NCBI GenBank assembly: GCA_965216195.1
Contig: OZ244151.1
Location: 2,852,001 to 2,916,000, forward strand
Reading direction: 5' to 3'
DNA length: 64,000 nucleotides
Source: Aridibacter sp965216195
Lineage (GTDB): Bacteria > Acidobacteriota > Blastocatellia > Pyrinomonadales > Pyrinomonadaceae
Below the pieces are notes generated by a model. The model was given only the letters and a program-made list of their open reading frames with translations, did not search any database and was not told the origin of the DNA. Shown here in pieces: positions 35,394-43,909 of this stretch; within the stretch, counting starts at the first letter, position 1; every line of letters starts with the position of its first letter. Position numbers and translations under genes: made by a program.

Positions 35394-36803
35394 ATGGCAG
35401 AACAATTTGATGTAACGATTATCGGCTCCGGACCGGGCGGCTATGTGGCGGCGGTTCGCGCCGGGCAACTTGGACTCAAGGTAGCACTTGTTGAAAAAGA
35501 AGACGGCGCGCGTCTCGGCGGAACATGCGGCTTACGTGGCTGTATTCCAACAAAGGCACTTCTAAACGCAGCTCACCTTTATCAAAAAGCCGGACACTTC
35601 GAAGATTTTGGATTGAATGTTGACAATCTAAGCTACGATTGGACGAAGGTACAAAAATACAAATCGGATGTGGTCGCGAAAAACTCCGCCGGCGTTACAT
35701 ACCTTATGAAGAAAAATAAGGTAACGGTTTTTAACGGCTTTGGAAAAATCGCAGGAAAAGGAAAGGTGGAAGTAGCGCTTAGCGACGGTAAGGAAGAAAC
35801 GATAAACACCAAAAACATCATTATCGCTACGGGCTCAGTTGTGCGTCCGATCAAAGGTTTTGAAACGGATGGCAAACAGGTTGTAAATTCTGATCACATT
35901 TTGGAACTCGAAAACGTGCCGAAATCACTGGTCGTGATTGGCTCGGGAGCCGTAGGTGTTGAATTTGCAAGTGTTTACGCTCGCTTTGGCTGTGAAACAA
36001 CGGTCGTCGAACTACTCGATCGAATTGTTCCGCTCGAAGATGCCGAAGTTTCCAAACAGCTCGAACGATCGTTTAAGAAGCAAAAAATAAAGGTTTGGAC
36101 CGGCGTAAAACTTGACACGGTAAATAAGAAGAAGGGGTCTGTAAAAGTTTCTGGCAAGGATTCAAAGGGTAAAACCGTGGAGCTTGAAGCGGAAATGATC
36201 CTTGTCGCAATCGGGCGCATGCCTTATTTGGAAAATCTCGGACTCGAAAATACGAAAGTGAAAGTTTCGGATCACGGAACGGTCGAGGTAAATGAATATT
36301 GCGAAACTGCGGAACCGGGCGTTTATGCCATCGGCGACGTGATCGACACTGCGCAGCTTGCCCATCTCGCGTCAAAAGAAGGAATTTTGGTCGTCGAAAA
36401 AATCGTTGGAAAATCGGTAGAACCGATCAAACACAATCTCGTGCCGAACTGCACCTATTGCGATCCTGAAGTAGCGTCGGTTGGTTTAACGGAAGCGAAA
36501 GCTAAGGAAGCAGGATACGATGTAAAAGTTGGGAAGTTTCCATTTTCGGCTTCCGGAAAGGCGCGCATTATTGGTGAAACTGATGGTTTCATCAAAATTG
36601 TCGCAGAGAAAAAATACGACGAGGTGCTTGGCGTTCATATAATCGGACCGCACGCAACGGAACTGCTTGCAGAAGCCTGCGTTGCAATGGCGCTTGAAAC
36701 GACCGCCGACGAACTCGGCAGGACGATCCACGCACATCCGACCGTCTCCGAGTCAATGATGGAAGCAGCGGAAGGCGTTCATGATCTGACGATTCATATT
36801 TAA
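35394..36803 (+). CDS. lpdA: Dihydrolipoyl dehydrogenase (E3)
   Basis: A 469-residue FAD-dependent pyridine nucleotide-disulfide oxidoreductase that reoxidises dihydrolipoamide in 2-oxoacid dehydrogenase and glycine cleavage complexes. The FAD site GSGPGGY (11-17), redox-active C45/C50 (GGTCGLRGCIPTK), NAD site GSGAVGVEFA, and the C-terminal catalytic pair H448/E453 (HAHPTVSE) are all present. An AAGAGGAA ribosome site precedes the ATG. No E1 or E2 genes are adjacent. A terminator follows. Confidence 0.94.
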   Translation: MAEQFDVTIIGSGPGGYVAAVRAGQLGLKVALVEKEDGARLGGTCGLRGCIPTKALLNAAHLYQKAGHFEDFGLNVDNLSYDWTKVQKYKSDVVAKNSAGVTYLMKKNKVTVFNGFGKIAGKGKVEVALSDGKEETINTKNIIIATGSVVRPIKGFETDGKQVVNSDHILELENVPKSLVVIGSGAVGVEFASVYARFGCETTVVELLDRIVPLEDAEVSKQLERSFKKQKIKVWTGVKLDTVNKKKGSVKVSGKDSKGKTVELEAEMILVAIGRMPYLENLGLENTKVKVSDHGTVEVNEYCETAEPGVYAIGDVIDTAQLAHLASKEGILVVEKIVGKSVEPIKHNLVPNCTYCDPEVASVGLTEAKAKEAGYDVKVGKFPFSASGKARIIGETDGFIKIVAEKKYDEVLGVHIIGPHATELLAEACVAMALETTADELGRTIHAHPTVSESMMEAAEGVHDLTIHI

Positions 36804-36836
36804 GTTACAGAAAGTCGGGTAATGATCCGAATTGCA

Positions 36837-36863
36837 GGGCAGGTCTCGTACCTGCCCGTTTTT
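36837..36863 (+). terminator. Rho-independent terminator after lpdA
   Basis: A perfect 8-bp GC-rich stem (GGGCAGGT at 36837-36844, ACCTGCCC at 36850-36857) with a 5-nt loop is followed by G and TTTTT. It lies 33 nt after the lpdA stop and argues against the longer serA frame starting at 36822. Confidence 0.85.
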
Positions 36864-36869
36864 AGTGAA

Positions 36870-38105
36870 ATGACAAAACAACAGACATCGTATCCTCGCA
36901 AAAAAGTAAAAATTCTCTTGCTCGAAAACGTAAGCGATTCGGCTGTGAATGAGCTAAAGGAACGCGGCTACACGAATATCGAGAAACATCCAAAAGCTCT
37001 TAGCGAAGACGAGCTTTGCAAGGCGATCAAAGGTGTTCACATTCTTGGAATCCGTTCGAAAACACAGATTTCGAAAAACGTTTTAGATGGTGCGGATAAG
37101 GTTTTAGCGGTTGGCTGCTTTTGCATAGGTACAAATCAGGTTGACCTCAAAGCGGCAACCGAGCGAGGTGTAGCCGTTTTTAACGCCCCTTACTCAAACA
37201 CGCGTTCCGTTGCGGAGCTCGTTATCGGTTTGTTTGTAATGCTGATTCGCCGAATTCCCGATAAAAACCGAGCGGCGCATCAAGGCACCTGGCTCAAGGA
37301 AACCGATGGATCATTTGAACTTCGCGGTAAAACGCTTGGGATAATTGGCTATGGAAATATTGGTTCGCAGGTTTCGGTGTTAGCCGAAGCGCTCGGAATG
37401 AACGTGATTTATTACGACATCATCACCAAGCTTCCTCATGGAAATGCTAAGCAGATAAAAAGCCTGGAGCATCTGCTTGGTAAATCAGACGTTGTAACAC
37501 TGCACGTTCCTTCGGATAAAACGACGCGGAATATGATCAATCAAGAGTCATTAAAATCTCTGAAAGAAGGCGCACTCTTTGTAAATTATTCTCGCGGCGA
37601 TGTGGTGGATTTGTGTGCGCTCAAGACTTGTATCGAGCGCGGTCAGATTTCTGGCGCTGCGATAGATGTCTTCCCGGTCGAACCTAAAAAATCCGGCGAC
37701 GAATTTGAAAGTGTTTTGCAGAATTTACCAAATGTAATTTTGACTCCGCACATCGGAGGCTCCACACAGGAAGCTCAGGTGAGCATTGGCTTGGATGCCG
37801 CCTCGAAGCTAATCAACTATCTTGAACTCGGCACCTCGACCGGTTCACATACCGTTCCCCAGGTAAAACTTTCTCCACAGAAAGAGACGCACAGAATCCT
37901 TCATATACACAAAAACAAACCCGGCGTTTTGAGTGAAATTAACTCCGATCTTTCTGACGAGGGAATAAACGTAGTCGGGCAATATCTTAAGACAAACGAA
38001 GAAATCGGCTACGTGATTTTAGATATCGATTCTGAGCTTTCGGAGAAAGCGTTTAAGATATTGAAGAACATCAAGGGAACGATAAAAACCCGCATGGTTT
38101 ATTAG
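36870..38105 (+). CDS. serA: D-3-phosphoglycerate dehydrogenase
   Basis: A 411-residue enzyme oxidising 3-phosphoglycerate to 3-phosphohydroxypyruvate, first step of serine synthesis. It closely follows the E. coli-type SerA pattern: CFCIGTNQVDL, NAPYSNTRSVAELVIG, GIIGYGNIGSQ (NAD site), TPHIGGSTQEAQ with the catalytic histidine, then a C-terminal ACT domain (HIHKNKPGVLSEIN... GTIKTRMVY). Length equals the E. coli form (about 410). The frame is open to an ATG at 36822, but that codon lies before the lpdA terminator, so 36870 is chosen despite a weak ribosome site. Confidence 0.92.
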   Translation: MTKQQTSYPRKKVKILLLENVSDSAVNELKERGYTNIEKHPKALSEDELCKAIKGVHILGIRSKTQISKNVLDGADKVLAVGCFCIGTNQVDLKAATERGVAVFNAPYSNTRSVAELVIGLFVMLIRRIPDKNRAAHQGTWLKETDGSFELRGKTLGIIGYGNIGSQVSVLAEALGMNVIYYDIITKLPHGNAKQIKSLEHLLGKSDVVTLHVPSDKTTRNMINQESLKSLKEGALFVNYSRGDVVDLCALKTCIERGQISGAAIDVFPVEPKKSGDEFESVLQNLPNVILTPHIGGSTQEAQVSIGLDAASKLINYLELGTSTGSHTVPQVKLSPQKETHRILHIHKNKPGVLSEINSDLSDEGINVVGQYLKTNEEIGYVILDIDSELSEKAFKILKNIKGTIKTRMVY

Positions 38106-38172
38106 AACGAATTCGGATTCTGTAATAGTCTCAAAACAACGGGGCTTCTTAATCAAATTCTCAGGAATCAAC

Positions 38173-38997
38173 ATGAAAACAATAAAAGCACTTACAGCCG
38201 TTCTTCTACTTTCTTTTGCAATTGCCGGACAGCAAAGTTCACCAAAGGCTCATAACTTCGACATTGCGGATTTTAACAAGAAATTTGACGCCGTTCGTTG
38301 GCTTGTAGAGTATGACTACGTTGCCTGGGTGACTTCCGACGTAGTTATGAAGGAAGATCGGGAGGAACTGGCAAAACTCGGAGCCGAGTGGTTTTGTTTC
38401 AAGGATAGCGAAGGGACTTGGCATGCCGTTTATGGAAAGCTCGAAAACGAAAAATATGACACGGTCTTTCACTATAAGATGACTGCTAAATCAAAGATCT
38501 CCCGAACAAAGGAGACGATTAAACCAGACTTTTTGAATGCTCATGCGAGATCCCTAGACACAGCACGCAAACGTGTGAACGAAACCTTTAAAGGAAAGAA
38601 GGCTCCGAGTTTTAATCAATACATACGTCAAAATGACGACGAGTCATTCGATGTATGGTTTCTTCCGGCATTTCAACGCAATGGTATGGCGGTTTATGGC
38701 GCTGAGTTTATTTTCAGGATAGACCGCCGCGGAGAAAAGATTCTCAAGGAAACATCTCACATACAAAAGAATTTCCGTGGCTTTATGGCAAAGCCGCCTA
38801 GAGAAATTTGGTTAGACTTTGAAGACACTGAGAAACCGACGCTTGGCGCAATTTTCTTTGTTTGGTATTACAAGTCATATTTCACAAAGATATTTCTTGA
38901 AACTTCAAAAAGCGTTAGCAGTCTTGTCAAAGATAAAGAAAAAGGCTACTTCTGGGTTCACGTGGAAAAGAAAGATAAACCCGAAAAGAACAACTAA
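38173..38997 (+). CDS. Secreted hypothetical protein
   Basis: A 274-residue protein with a short signal peptide (KTIKALTAVLLLSFAIAGQ, cleavage near residue 20). The mature chain is rich in aromatic and charged residues (WLVEYDYVAWVTSDVV, AEWFCFKDSEGTWHAVYGKL, DESFDVWFLPAFQRNGMAVYG) and is probably a mixed alpha/beta periplasmic or outer-membrane-associated protein. No family is recognised. It stands alone, 67 nt after serA and convergent with a DinB-family gene. Confidence 0.65.
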   Translation: MKTIKALTAVLLLSFAIAGQQSSPKAHNFDIADFNKKFDAVRWLVEYDYVAWVTSDVVMKEDREELAKLGAEWFCFKDSEGTWHAVYGKLENEKYDTVFHYKMTAKSKISRTKETIKPDFLNAHARSLDTARKRVNETFKGKKAPSFNQYIRQNDDESFDVWFLPAFQRNGMAVYGAEFIFRIDRRGEKILKETSHIQKNFRGFMAKPPREIWLDFEDTEKPTLGAIFFVWYYKSYFTKIFLETSKSVSSLVKDKEKGYFWVHVEKKDKPEKNN

Positions 38998-39014
38998 TTT
39001 TCGTTTTTTTGAAG

Positions 39015-39536
39015 TCAGTTTCGGCTGCCCTCAGGTTCATTTTTTACATCAAGATCAATCCCAGCGTAGAGGTTTAAGTCTTTGTCCTTTAATAGTTTAA
39101 TCCAAAACGCGATCTGACCTACATGGTAAGAATAATGCTCAACGACGTGTAGGACGATCCCCAATCCCGTCAGTTCAAATCCTTGAACACCTCTCGTTTC
39201 AATCAAATCCTTTTCCGCCAAACCGCCAATAACGCAAATCGATTCATCCACCGTCTTTTTCAAAAGTCTGAGCAGCTCGGCTTTGGCGTGCCCTTCTCGA
39301 GCGGCAAATTCCTCGTCGCGGTTTCTCTGATCTTCCGCGCCTCCCAGAGACGAAATTATGTACTGCGTGATATTTCCGCAAAGATGCAGAACGATATTCC
39401 CGACACTATTTGAAGAATCGTTTGGTCTTTTCCAAACGTCTTCCTCATTCAGCTCAGCGAAACACTTCTCTAGCTTTTCAGTGTTTTCGTGGAGACGCAG
39501 AATGGCTTGATCGATAAATTCCTTGGTCTGGTTCAT
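39015..39536 (-). CDS. DinB-family four-helix metal-dependent protein
   Basis: A 173-residue protein of the DinB/DUF1572 superfamily (putative metal-dependent four-helix bundle, often thiol-related transferases). Metal ligands are presumably the histidine of IVLHLCGN in helix 2 and the two histidines of HVVEHYSYHVGQI in helix 4. Cytoplasmic; activity unknown. It is 5 nt downstream of the alpha/beta hydrolase and so probably the last gene of a minus-strand operon beginning with the phasin genes. Confidence 0.82.
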   Translation of the reverse strand: MNQTKEFIDQAILRLHENTEKLEKCFAELNEEDVWKRPNDSSNSVGNIVLHLCGNITQYIISSLGGAEDQRNRDEEFAAREGHAKAELLRLLKKTVDESICVIGGLAEKDLIETRGVQGFELTGLGIVLHVVEHYSYHVGQIAFWIKLLKDKDLNLYAGIDLDVKNEPEGSRN

Positions 39537-39541
39537 TGCAG

Positions 39542-40321
39542 CTAACCTTTCGCCGAAACCAAACGCCGAGCAATCAGCTTGTAAACCTGAAAATTGAAAA
39601 CCAACCCGATGTGAGTTCCGGTAACCTCGTAGTTATTTGAGTCGGTCCTTGAAATACAGTTGTTCCAATCTACGATCCCGTCGGATTTTGTGTAGATCGC
39701 CGTTTGTTTTAAGCCCTTCGGAAGTCCGTCGTGCAAAGACATCACCGCAATACAATCGCAATGCCCCGTATAGCAATGTGGAAATTCGGTCTTATCTTCG
39801 TTCTTAAAAATTCGGTTTCTGATCCGCTCGGAAATTTCCAGCACACCAGGATGCGAACGCACACCGCGAAACGGAGACGCCAGCGTGATAACGGACTCGA
39901 CCAAATCAGTGTGCTGCACAGCCGCCGAACGCGATAAAACTCCTCCAAGACTATGCCCGATCAGGTGAACCTTTCTGCCAGTTTCATCATTGGCTCTCCT
40001 GATCGTTTCGATAAGTTTTTCCGCGAGCGTGTTTAGACAATCAGCGTTCCAACCGATATTTGAAAGGTAGGATTTATAGCCGATGCGTGAGAGCCAAAAA
40101 TGAAGTTCGTATAAATAAAAATCAGAGCCGAGAAATCCAGGGACGACGATCGTCGGCGAGCCATCTCCTTGCGGGACGCCAAAACCATAGTATGTCGGTG
40201 ATAGATGAAGGAGCGTCCAATCAATACCGACGAGCGACTCAAACCAAATCGGTAAAGCATGCGAACGTATCTCTTTGTCAAAACCTGTTAACGCCTCAAG
40301 TTCCTGTTCGAGAATGTCCAT
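39542..40321 (-). CDS. Alpha/beta hydrolase (lipase/PGAP1-like)
   Basis: A 259-residue alpha/beta-hydrolase. The nucleophile elbow is GHSLGG with S124, preceded by an oxyanion-type strand IVVPGFLGSDFYL. A late aspartate (SDGIVDW) and histidine (GTHIGL) can complete the triad. No signal peptide. It resembles bacterial esterases/lipases related to PGAP1 or triacylglycerol lipase. Location next to a WS/DGAT acyltransferase suggests turnover of stored neutral lipid, an inference from context only. Confidence 0.82.
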   Translation of the reverse strand: MDILEQELEALTGFDKEIRSHALPIWFESLVGIDWTLLHLSPTYYGFGVPQGDGSPTIVVPGFLGSDFYLYELHFWLSRIGYKSYLSNIGWNADCLNTLAEKLIETIRRANDETGRKVHLIGHSLGGVLSRSAAVQHTDLVESVITLASPFRGVRSHPGVLEISERIRNRIFKNEDKTEFPHCYTGHCDCIAVMSLHDGLPKGLKQTAIYTKSDGIVDWNNCISRTDSNNYEVTGTHIGLVFNFQVYKLIARRLVSAKG

Positions 40322-40373
40322 ACAAATTTTGCGCCGCTTGAGATCTGAAAATCTCCCTTGAGCGGGTAAATCC

Positions 40374-41813
40374 CTATTTCGCGGCGGTACTGGAGGATCT
40401 TTCCTCCAATTCTAAGACGACCGCTTTCAAATCTGCAAAAGTTTCGTCTAAGATTTCCTTGAATCTATCTACGTCTTTCATAGCTTTCGCATCTGATGAG
40501 AGCCCAAAATAGAGCGTCTTATCATAACTGAAAATAGCACAGCCAAGCCCTAAACCGTAACCCACAGGCACATACGGATATTGCGCAATGAGCTTTTTAC
40601 CGTCGAGATAAAGTGGTATTTGCGGACCGGGAACGTTAGTCGCGACCATGTTAAATGGTGGTAAAGGTGTATCAGCCATCTGTCCTATTACTGATTGAAG
40701 CGGAGCCGGCATAATTGAATACATTGCTCCAACCGTCAGCAGACCCTCAGCCAGCTTGGTCTCCTTCATCACCGCCGTTTTTCTATTTACATGCTTAAAT
40801 CTCTGTGGAAGTTCTTCAATATCGAGCGGAATTTCCACTGGCAGGATCGAGATCAAGTTTCCGAGTGCGCCCCTTTTATTCTTTTGTCTGAGACTTACGG
40901 GAACCATAAAACGCACAATCCTTCCATCGAGATCAACGCCGTGTTCCCTAGCGTAGCGTGAAACTGCCTCGCTTAAGAGCGTTAAAACTACGTCGTTTAC
41001 CGTTCCGCCCAAAACATTTTTGATCAGACGCGCATCCGTAAACGAAAACTCGCTCCATGCAAGACGTCTTTCGCCTGAGCACTCACCATTAAACGGCAGC
41101 AGAGGCGCAGGCGTTGCAACTGCCGGCAAAACTCCGGCAATATGAGGTAATTTCTCAGCCGTTTTTGGATTCATAAGACTCGAAGCAAGATAAAGCATTC
41201 CGCCCTGCATCTCCATAAAACGGTTCATGCCCTCTTCCATTGAGCCTAAAAGCGAATCAAAAAACTGCCGCGTAGGATCAGCCTCAGGTATTTTCCTGTT
41301 GTCGTTGGGTTTTGGAGCAACTGGATCGGATTCCGGCGATATATCAAATAACAGCTTCATCATGTCAACACCGGAAACGCCATCGACCATGCAATGATGA
41401 ATCTTAGCAATCATCGCCGATTTTCCGCCGCTTACGTTATTTACAACATAGAGCTCCCAAAGCGGTTTTTCGCGATCCATCAAGCTCGTCATCTTCTCGC
41501 CCATCAACTCAGCTAAATCTGGCTGAGTCAGCGCTTTGCGGGACTTGATCTCAAAAATGTGATTCTTAATATCGAAATCTTCGTCAAATTCCCAGGTAGG
41601 ATGGGCGATGTTAAATGGGTCGGGAACGACTTTCTGTTGGTAACGTGGGATCAGGTGTAAACGGTCTTCGATATGTTTGGTGAGGGCTTTGGCCGTTAAC
41701 TTCCCTTCAAAAATGCTCGTACTTCCGATGTGAAGCGGGCATTCCTTTTTCTCTAAATAAAGAAAAGTCGCATCTAGGGAAGATAAACGGCGATTTAGTT
41801 TAGGTTTACTCAT
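40374..41813 (-). CDS. Wax ester synthase / diacylglycerol O-acyltransferase (WS/DGAT)
   Basis: A 479-residue bifunctional acyltransferase that esterifies fatty alcohols or diacylglycerol with acyl-CoA to make wax esters or triacylglycerol. The active-site HHxxxDG motif is HHCMVDG (139-145). The family start (RRLSSLDATFLYLE), PLWELYVVNNV, and the C-terminal region with NVPGPQIPLYLDG are present; length is typical. It overlaps the upstream GNAT gene by 8 nt, a sign of coupled translation. Presumed to act at the membrane or lipid-droplet surface. Confidence 0.93.
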   Translation of the reverse strand: MSKPKLNRRLSSLDATFLYLEKKECPLHIGSTSIFEGKLTAKALTKHIEDRLHLIPRYQQKVVPDPFNIAHPTWEFDEDFDIKNHIFEIKSRKALTQPDLAELMGEKMTSLMDREKPLWELYVVNNVSGGKSAMIAKIHHCMVDGVSGVDMMKLLFDISPESDPVAPKPNDNRKIPEADPTRQFFDSLLGSMEEGMNRFMEMQGGMLYLASSLMNPKTAEKLPHIAGVLPAVATPAPLLPFNGECSGERRLAWSEFSFTDARLIKNVLGGTVNDVVLTLLSEAVSRYAREHGVDLDGRIVRFMVPVSLRQKNKRGALGNLISILPVEIPLDIEELPQRFKHVNRKTAVMKETKLAEGLLTVGAMYSIMPAPLQSVIGQMADTPLPPFNMVATNVPGPQIPLYLDGKKLIAQYPYVPVGYGLGLGCAIFSYDKTLYFGLSSDAKAMKDVDRFKEILDETFADLKAVVLELEERSSSTAAK

Positions 41814-42372
41814 TAAATCCCGTCACGTCATGCGACATTATTATCAGATCGTGTGTTCGATCGGTTCGATCAATTACGCAATCCGCCAACAGTGCTTCCA
41901 TCTTAAACCCAAGCTTTTCGAAGACCTGAATCGCTCCCTTCTGAGAAGAAGCCATTCGTGCCATAACTTTTCTGAGCCCCAAATCGTTTGCATATGCGAA
42001 AAGCTCCCCAGCCAAAATGTGGCCAAGTCCCATTCCGCGAACCTCGGGCGACAGAAGCAAAATCATCCCGCCCAGGTGGCGCGTCCAAACCTGCTCCTCA
42101 TGTAAAAGACTGCCGTGCCCGACGAGCTTGCCGTCTTTTTCAACCAGGATCGTATGCAAATTCTCTTCTTCTAAACGACGGATCCAATCATCTACCGCGC
42201 TTTCCTGAGTGATATCAATCGCTAAAAAAAGCAGGTCATCCTCGGGAAGCGAACGCGCAAATGCGAGCATCGCCTTTTTATCGTCCGCCTTCATCAAACG
42301 AAGCGTGACCTTTTCATCACCGATCTTTTTCGTCCACGGGTATTTTCGCTTTGTGGCTGATTCCCTGGCCAT
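41806..42372 (-). CDS. GNAT-family N-acetyltransferase
   Basis: A 188-residue GNAT protein. The acetyl-CoA motif A is GMILLLSPEVRGMGLGHILAG (RGMGLG as the R/Q-x-x-G-x-G loop), followed by motif B with VFEKLGFKMEA. The acetyl acceptor is unknown and could be a protein or small molecule. It is 13 nt downstream of the basic-tailed phasin and overlaps the WS/DGAT start by 8 nt, so it belongs to the storage-lipid operon. A GGAG lies before the ATG. Confidence 0.88.
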   Translation of the reverse strand: MARESATKRKYPWTKKIGDEKVTLRLMKADDKKAMLAFARSLPEDDLLFLAIDITQESAVDDWIRRLEEENLHTILVEKDGKLVGHGSLLHEEQVWTRHLGGMILLLSPEVRGMGLGHILAGELFAYANDLGLRKVMARMASSQKGAIQVFEKLGFKMEALLADCVIDRTDRTHDLIIMSHDVTGFNE

Positions 42373-42385
42373 TTAGTTGCTCCGT

Positions 42386-43138
42386 CTACTTGTCCTCGTT
42401 ACCAAATGGCACCATTTGTGTCGCCATCTCAAGCCAGCGTTTTTGAATTTCCACATAACTATTCATCGTTGCCTGCGCAAAATCCGCAAGCGCTGCTGCC
42501 GGCGAAGAATCGTCAAGGTCGAATCCATCTTTTACTACGCTCATCATCTGCGCATTTTGTTTCGCCGCAAAATCGAGCCACGCCATGCGCATCTTCACAA
42601 TCATCTCAAGCCCCTGTCCGGCGCTCGCCTGAATTGTTCCAATCACATCCGGATCAGTTAAATTCGCCCCGGATTGAACGGTTTTCATCAGTTCCTCGCC
42701 TTGTTCTATGGCAATTTCAGACCACTGTTTTTGCGCTTCTACAAAACCTTCCGCGCCCTGTTTTGCCCAGGTTGCCAAAGCTTCAGACGGAGCAGTTTCC
42801 GCCATTCCTGTTACATCAGAAACGGTTTTGAAAACGAGTTCGTATTGTTTCGTCGTAATCTCGAGCCACATTTTCTGAGCATCAATCAGTTGGTTTACAA
42901 CTGCCCGAGCCCAATCAGTAGAAAGATCCGGAGCATCCGCTTTTGGGCTACCCTTTTTTGAAGCTTTCTTTGGCTTTGCGATGCCTTTTCTCGGCTTTGC
43001 TCTTCCTTTTGCCGGAGGCTTGGCGCGTCCTTTCGAAGCTGTTTTTTTCTTAGCCGATGTTCTTACCGTATTTCCCCTAGATGCCTTTGCGCGAGTCTTT
43101 TTTGTCGTGCGCTTTGTTGCTTTTTTTGCCTTTGCCAT
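42386..43138 (-). CDS. Phasin with histone-H1-like basic N-terminal tail
   Basis: A 250-residue protein. Residues 1-65 are a Lys/Ala/Arg/Thr-rich low-complexity tail resembling histone H1 or AlgP/PhaM tails (KKATKRTTKKTRAK, later KPPAKGRAKPRKG). Residues about 75-245 are three phasin-like helical repeats (LIDAQKMWLEITTKQYE, FVEAQKQWSEIAIEQGEEL, YVEIQKRWLEMA). Phasins coat polyhydroxyalkanoate granules; a nucleic-acid-binding tail could tether granules to the nucleoid, as PhaM does in Ralstonia. It follows the short phasin on the same strand. Confidence 0.8.
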   Translation of the reverse strand: MAKAKKATKRTTKKTRAKASRGNTVRTSAKKKTASKGRAKPPAKGRAKPRKGIAKPKKASKKGSPKADAPDLSTDWARAVVNQLIDAQKMWLEITTKQYELVFKTVSDVTGMAETAPSEALATWAKQGAEGFVEAQKQWSEIAIEQGEELMKTVQSGANLTDPDVIGTIQASAGQGLEMIVKMRMAWLDFAAKQNAQMMSVVKDGFDLDDSSPAAALADFAQATMNSYVEIQKRWLEMATQMVPFGNEDK

Positions 43139-43176
43139 TTTTACACCAATCCTAAATTTGTCTTATATATAAATGA

Positions 43177-43211
43177 TAAAAAAGTCCGCAGTTTGTTACA
43201 ACTAACGGACT
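43177..43211 (-). terminator. Terminator for the short phasin transcript (minus strand)
   Basis: On the minus strand AGTCCG (43211-43206) pairs with CGGACT (43188-43183) around a loop that itself contains an AGTT/AACT pairing; five T residues follow. It lies about 50 nt after the short phasin stop and may let phasin be expressed more than the downstream acyltransferase genes. Confidence 0.72.
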
Positions 43212-43262
43212 TTCAAATAACTTGGTGAAACGTCTATTTAACAGCCGTTTTCACTTGCGCGG

Positions 43263-43616
43263 TCAAACCTCAACCGTCTTGCTTACGTTGTTAAATACAT
43301 CCTTACCAAATTCTGAAACGTCAGCTACGGTAGGAACTTCCATCTTCGCAGTTGCATCGATTACATTCTCGCCAGTTTTAGCAAAGAGTTTCAACCAATC
43401 TTTGCGGATTTCCGTAGTCGCGTCCCAATAGTTCTTGGCTACTTTCAAACCTTCATAGTTTGCATCGTAACCAGCTTTATAAACGCCTTGAATGTAATTC
43501 TCGGTCAATTCCGCTGTTTTTACACCGGCATTTAACGTTGCTTTCGCAGTATTTGTAGTTAATTTTGCTGCTTCATTCATTGCGCTGTTTGTTTTTGCTT
43601 TTGCTGCTTTTGCCAT
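43263..43616 (-). CDS. Short phasin-family granule protein
   Basis: A 117-residue Ala/Lys-rich, fully helical protein without membrane segments (NEAAKLTTNTAKATLNAGVK, then NYWDATTEIRKDWLKLFAKTGENV), typical of small phasins that coat PHA granules. The frame extends upstream, but ATG 43616 has a GGAG ribosome site with good spacing, and the longer N-terminus would be AT-rich leader sequence. It is the promoter-proximal gene of the block and is divergent from phaR. Confidence 0.8.
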   Translation of the reverse strand: MAKAAKAKTNSAMNEAAKLTTNTAKATLNAGVKTAELTENYIQGVYKAGYDANYEGLKVAKNYWDATTEIRKDWLKLFAKTGENVIDATAKMEVPTVADVSEFGKDVFNNVSKTVEV

Positions 43617-43691
43617 GTCTGTATTCTCCTTTACAAAAATATAATCAAAAAATTGCAGTTTAAAATTTCGGTTCGGCATTTCGCCTGATGT

Positions 43692-43709
43692 AATGAATAG
43701 TAATTCATT
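43692..43709. promoter_or_regulatory. Palindrome in phasin-phaR intergenic region
   Basis: AATGAAT (43692-43698) and ATTCATT (43703-43709) form a perfect inverted repeat with a 4-nt spacer, about 80 nt upstream of the short phasin start. It is suited to dimeric repressor binding; PhaR is the obvious candidate, though unproven. Confidence 0.4.
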
Positions 43710-43739
43710 CAAGCCTGCCTGTCAAGCATTTTCTTCGCA

Positions 43740-43855
43740 TTTGCGAGATAAATGTGCACGGAACACGGTAACCTGAGTAAACACAAGAGTTATATGGTTA
43801 ATAGTCTGGCAAATCCACTGCCATAATGGAGCACTATACCGAGGTATCTCGCAAA
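43740..43855. promoter_or_regulatory. Pair of inverted 11-mers in phasin-phaR intergenic region
   Basis: TTTGCGAGATA (43740-43750) recurs as its exact reverse complement TATCTCGCAAA (43845-43855), 94 nt apart. One copy lies towards each divergent gene. Two identical sites facing opposite genes suggest a shared operator, most simply for PhaR autoregulation and phasin repression. Confidence 0.45.
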
Positions 43856-43909
43856 AGCACAAAATCTGAGATGGATTACACACTACCCTGTATGCTATTC
43901 TGCTGAGCG

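Noticed and set aside
42406..42961. Plus-strand frames of 141 and 95 codons over the phasin gene
   Set aside because: Antisense to the phasin; Pro/Gln/Phe-rich text is what the reverse of an Ala/Gln/Lys-rich gene gives.
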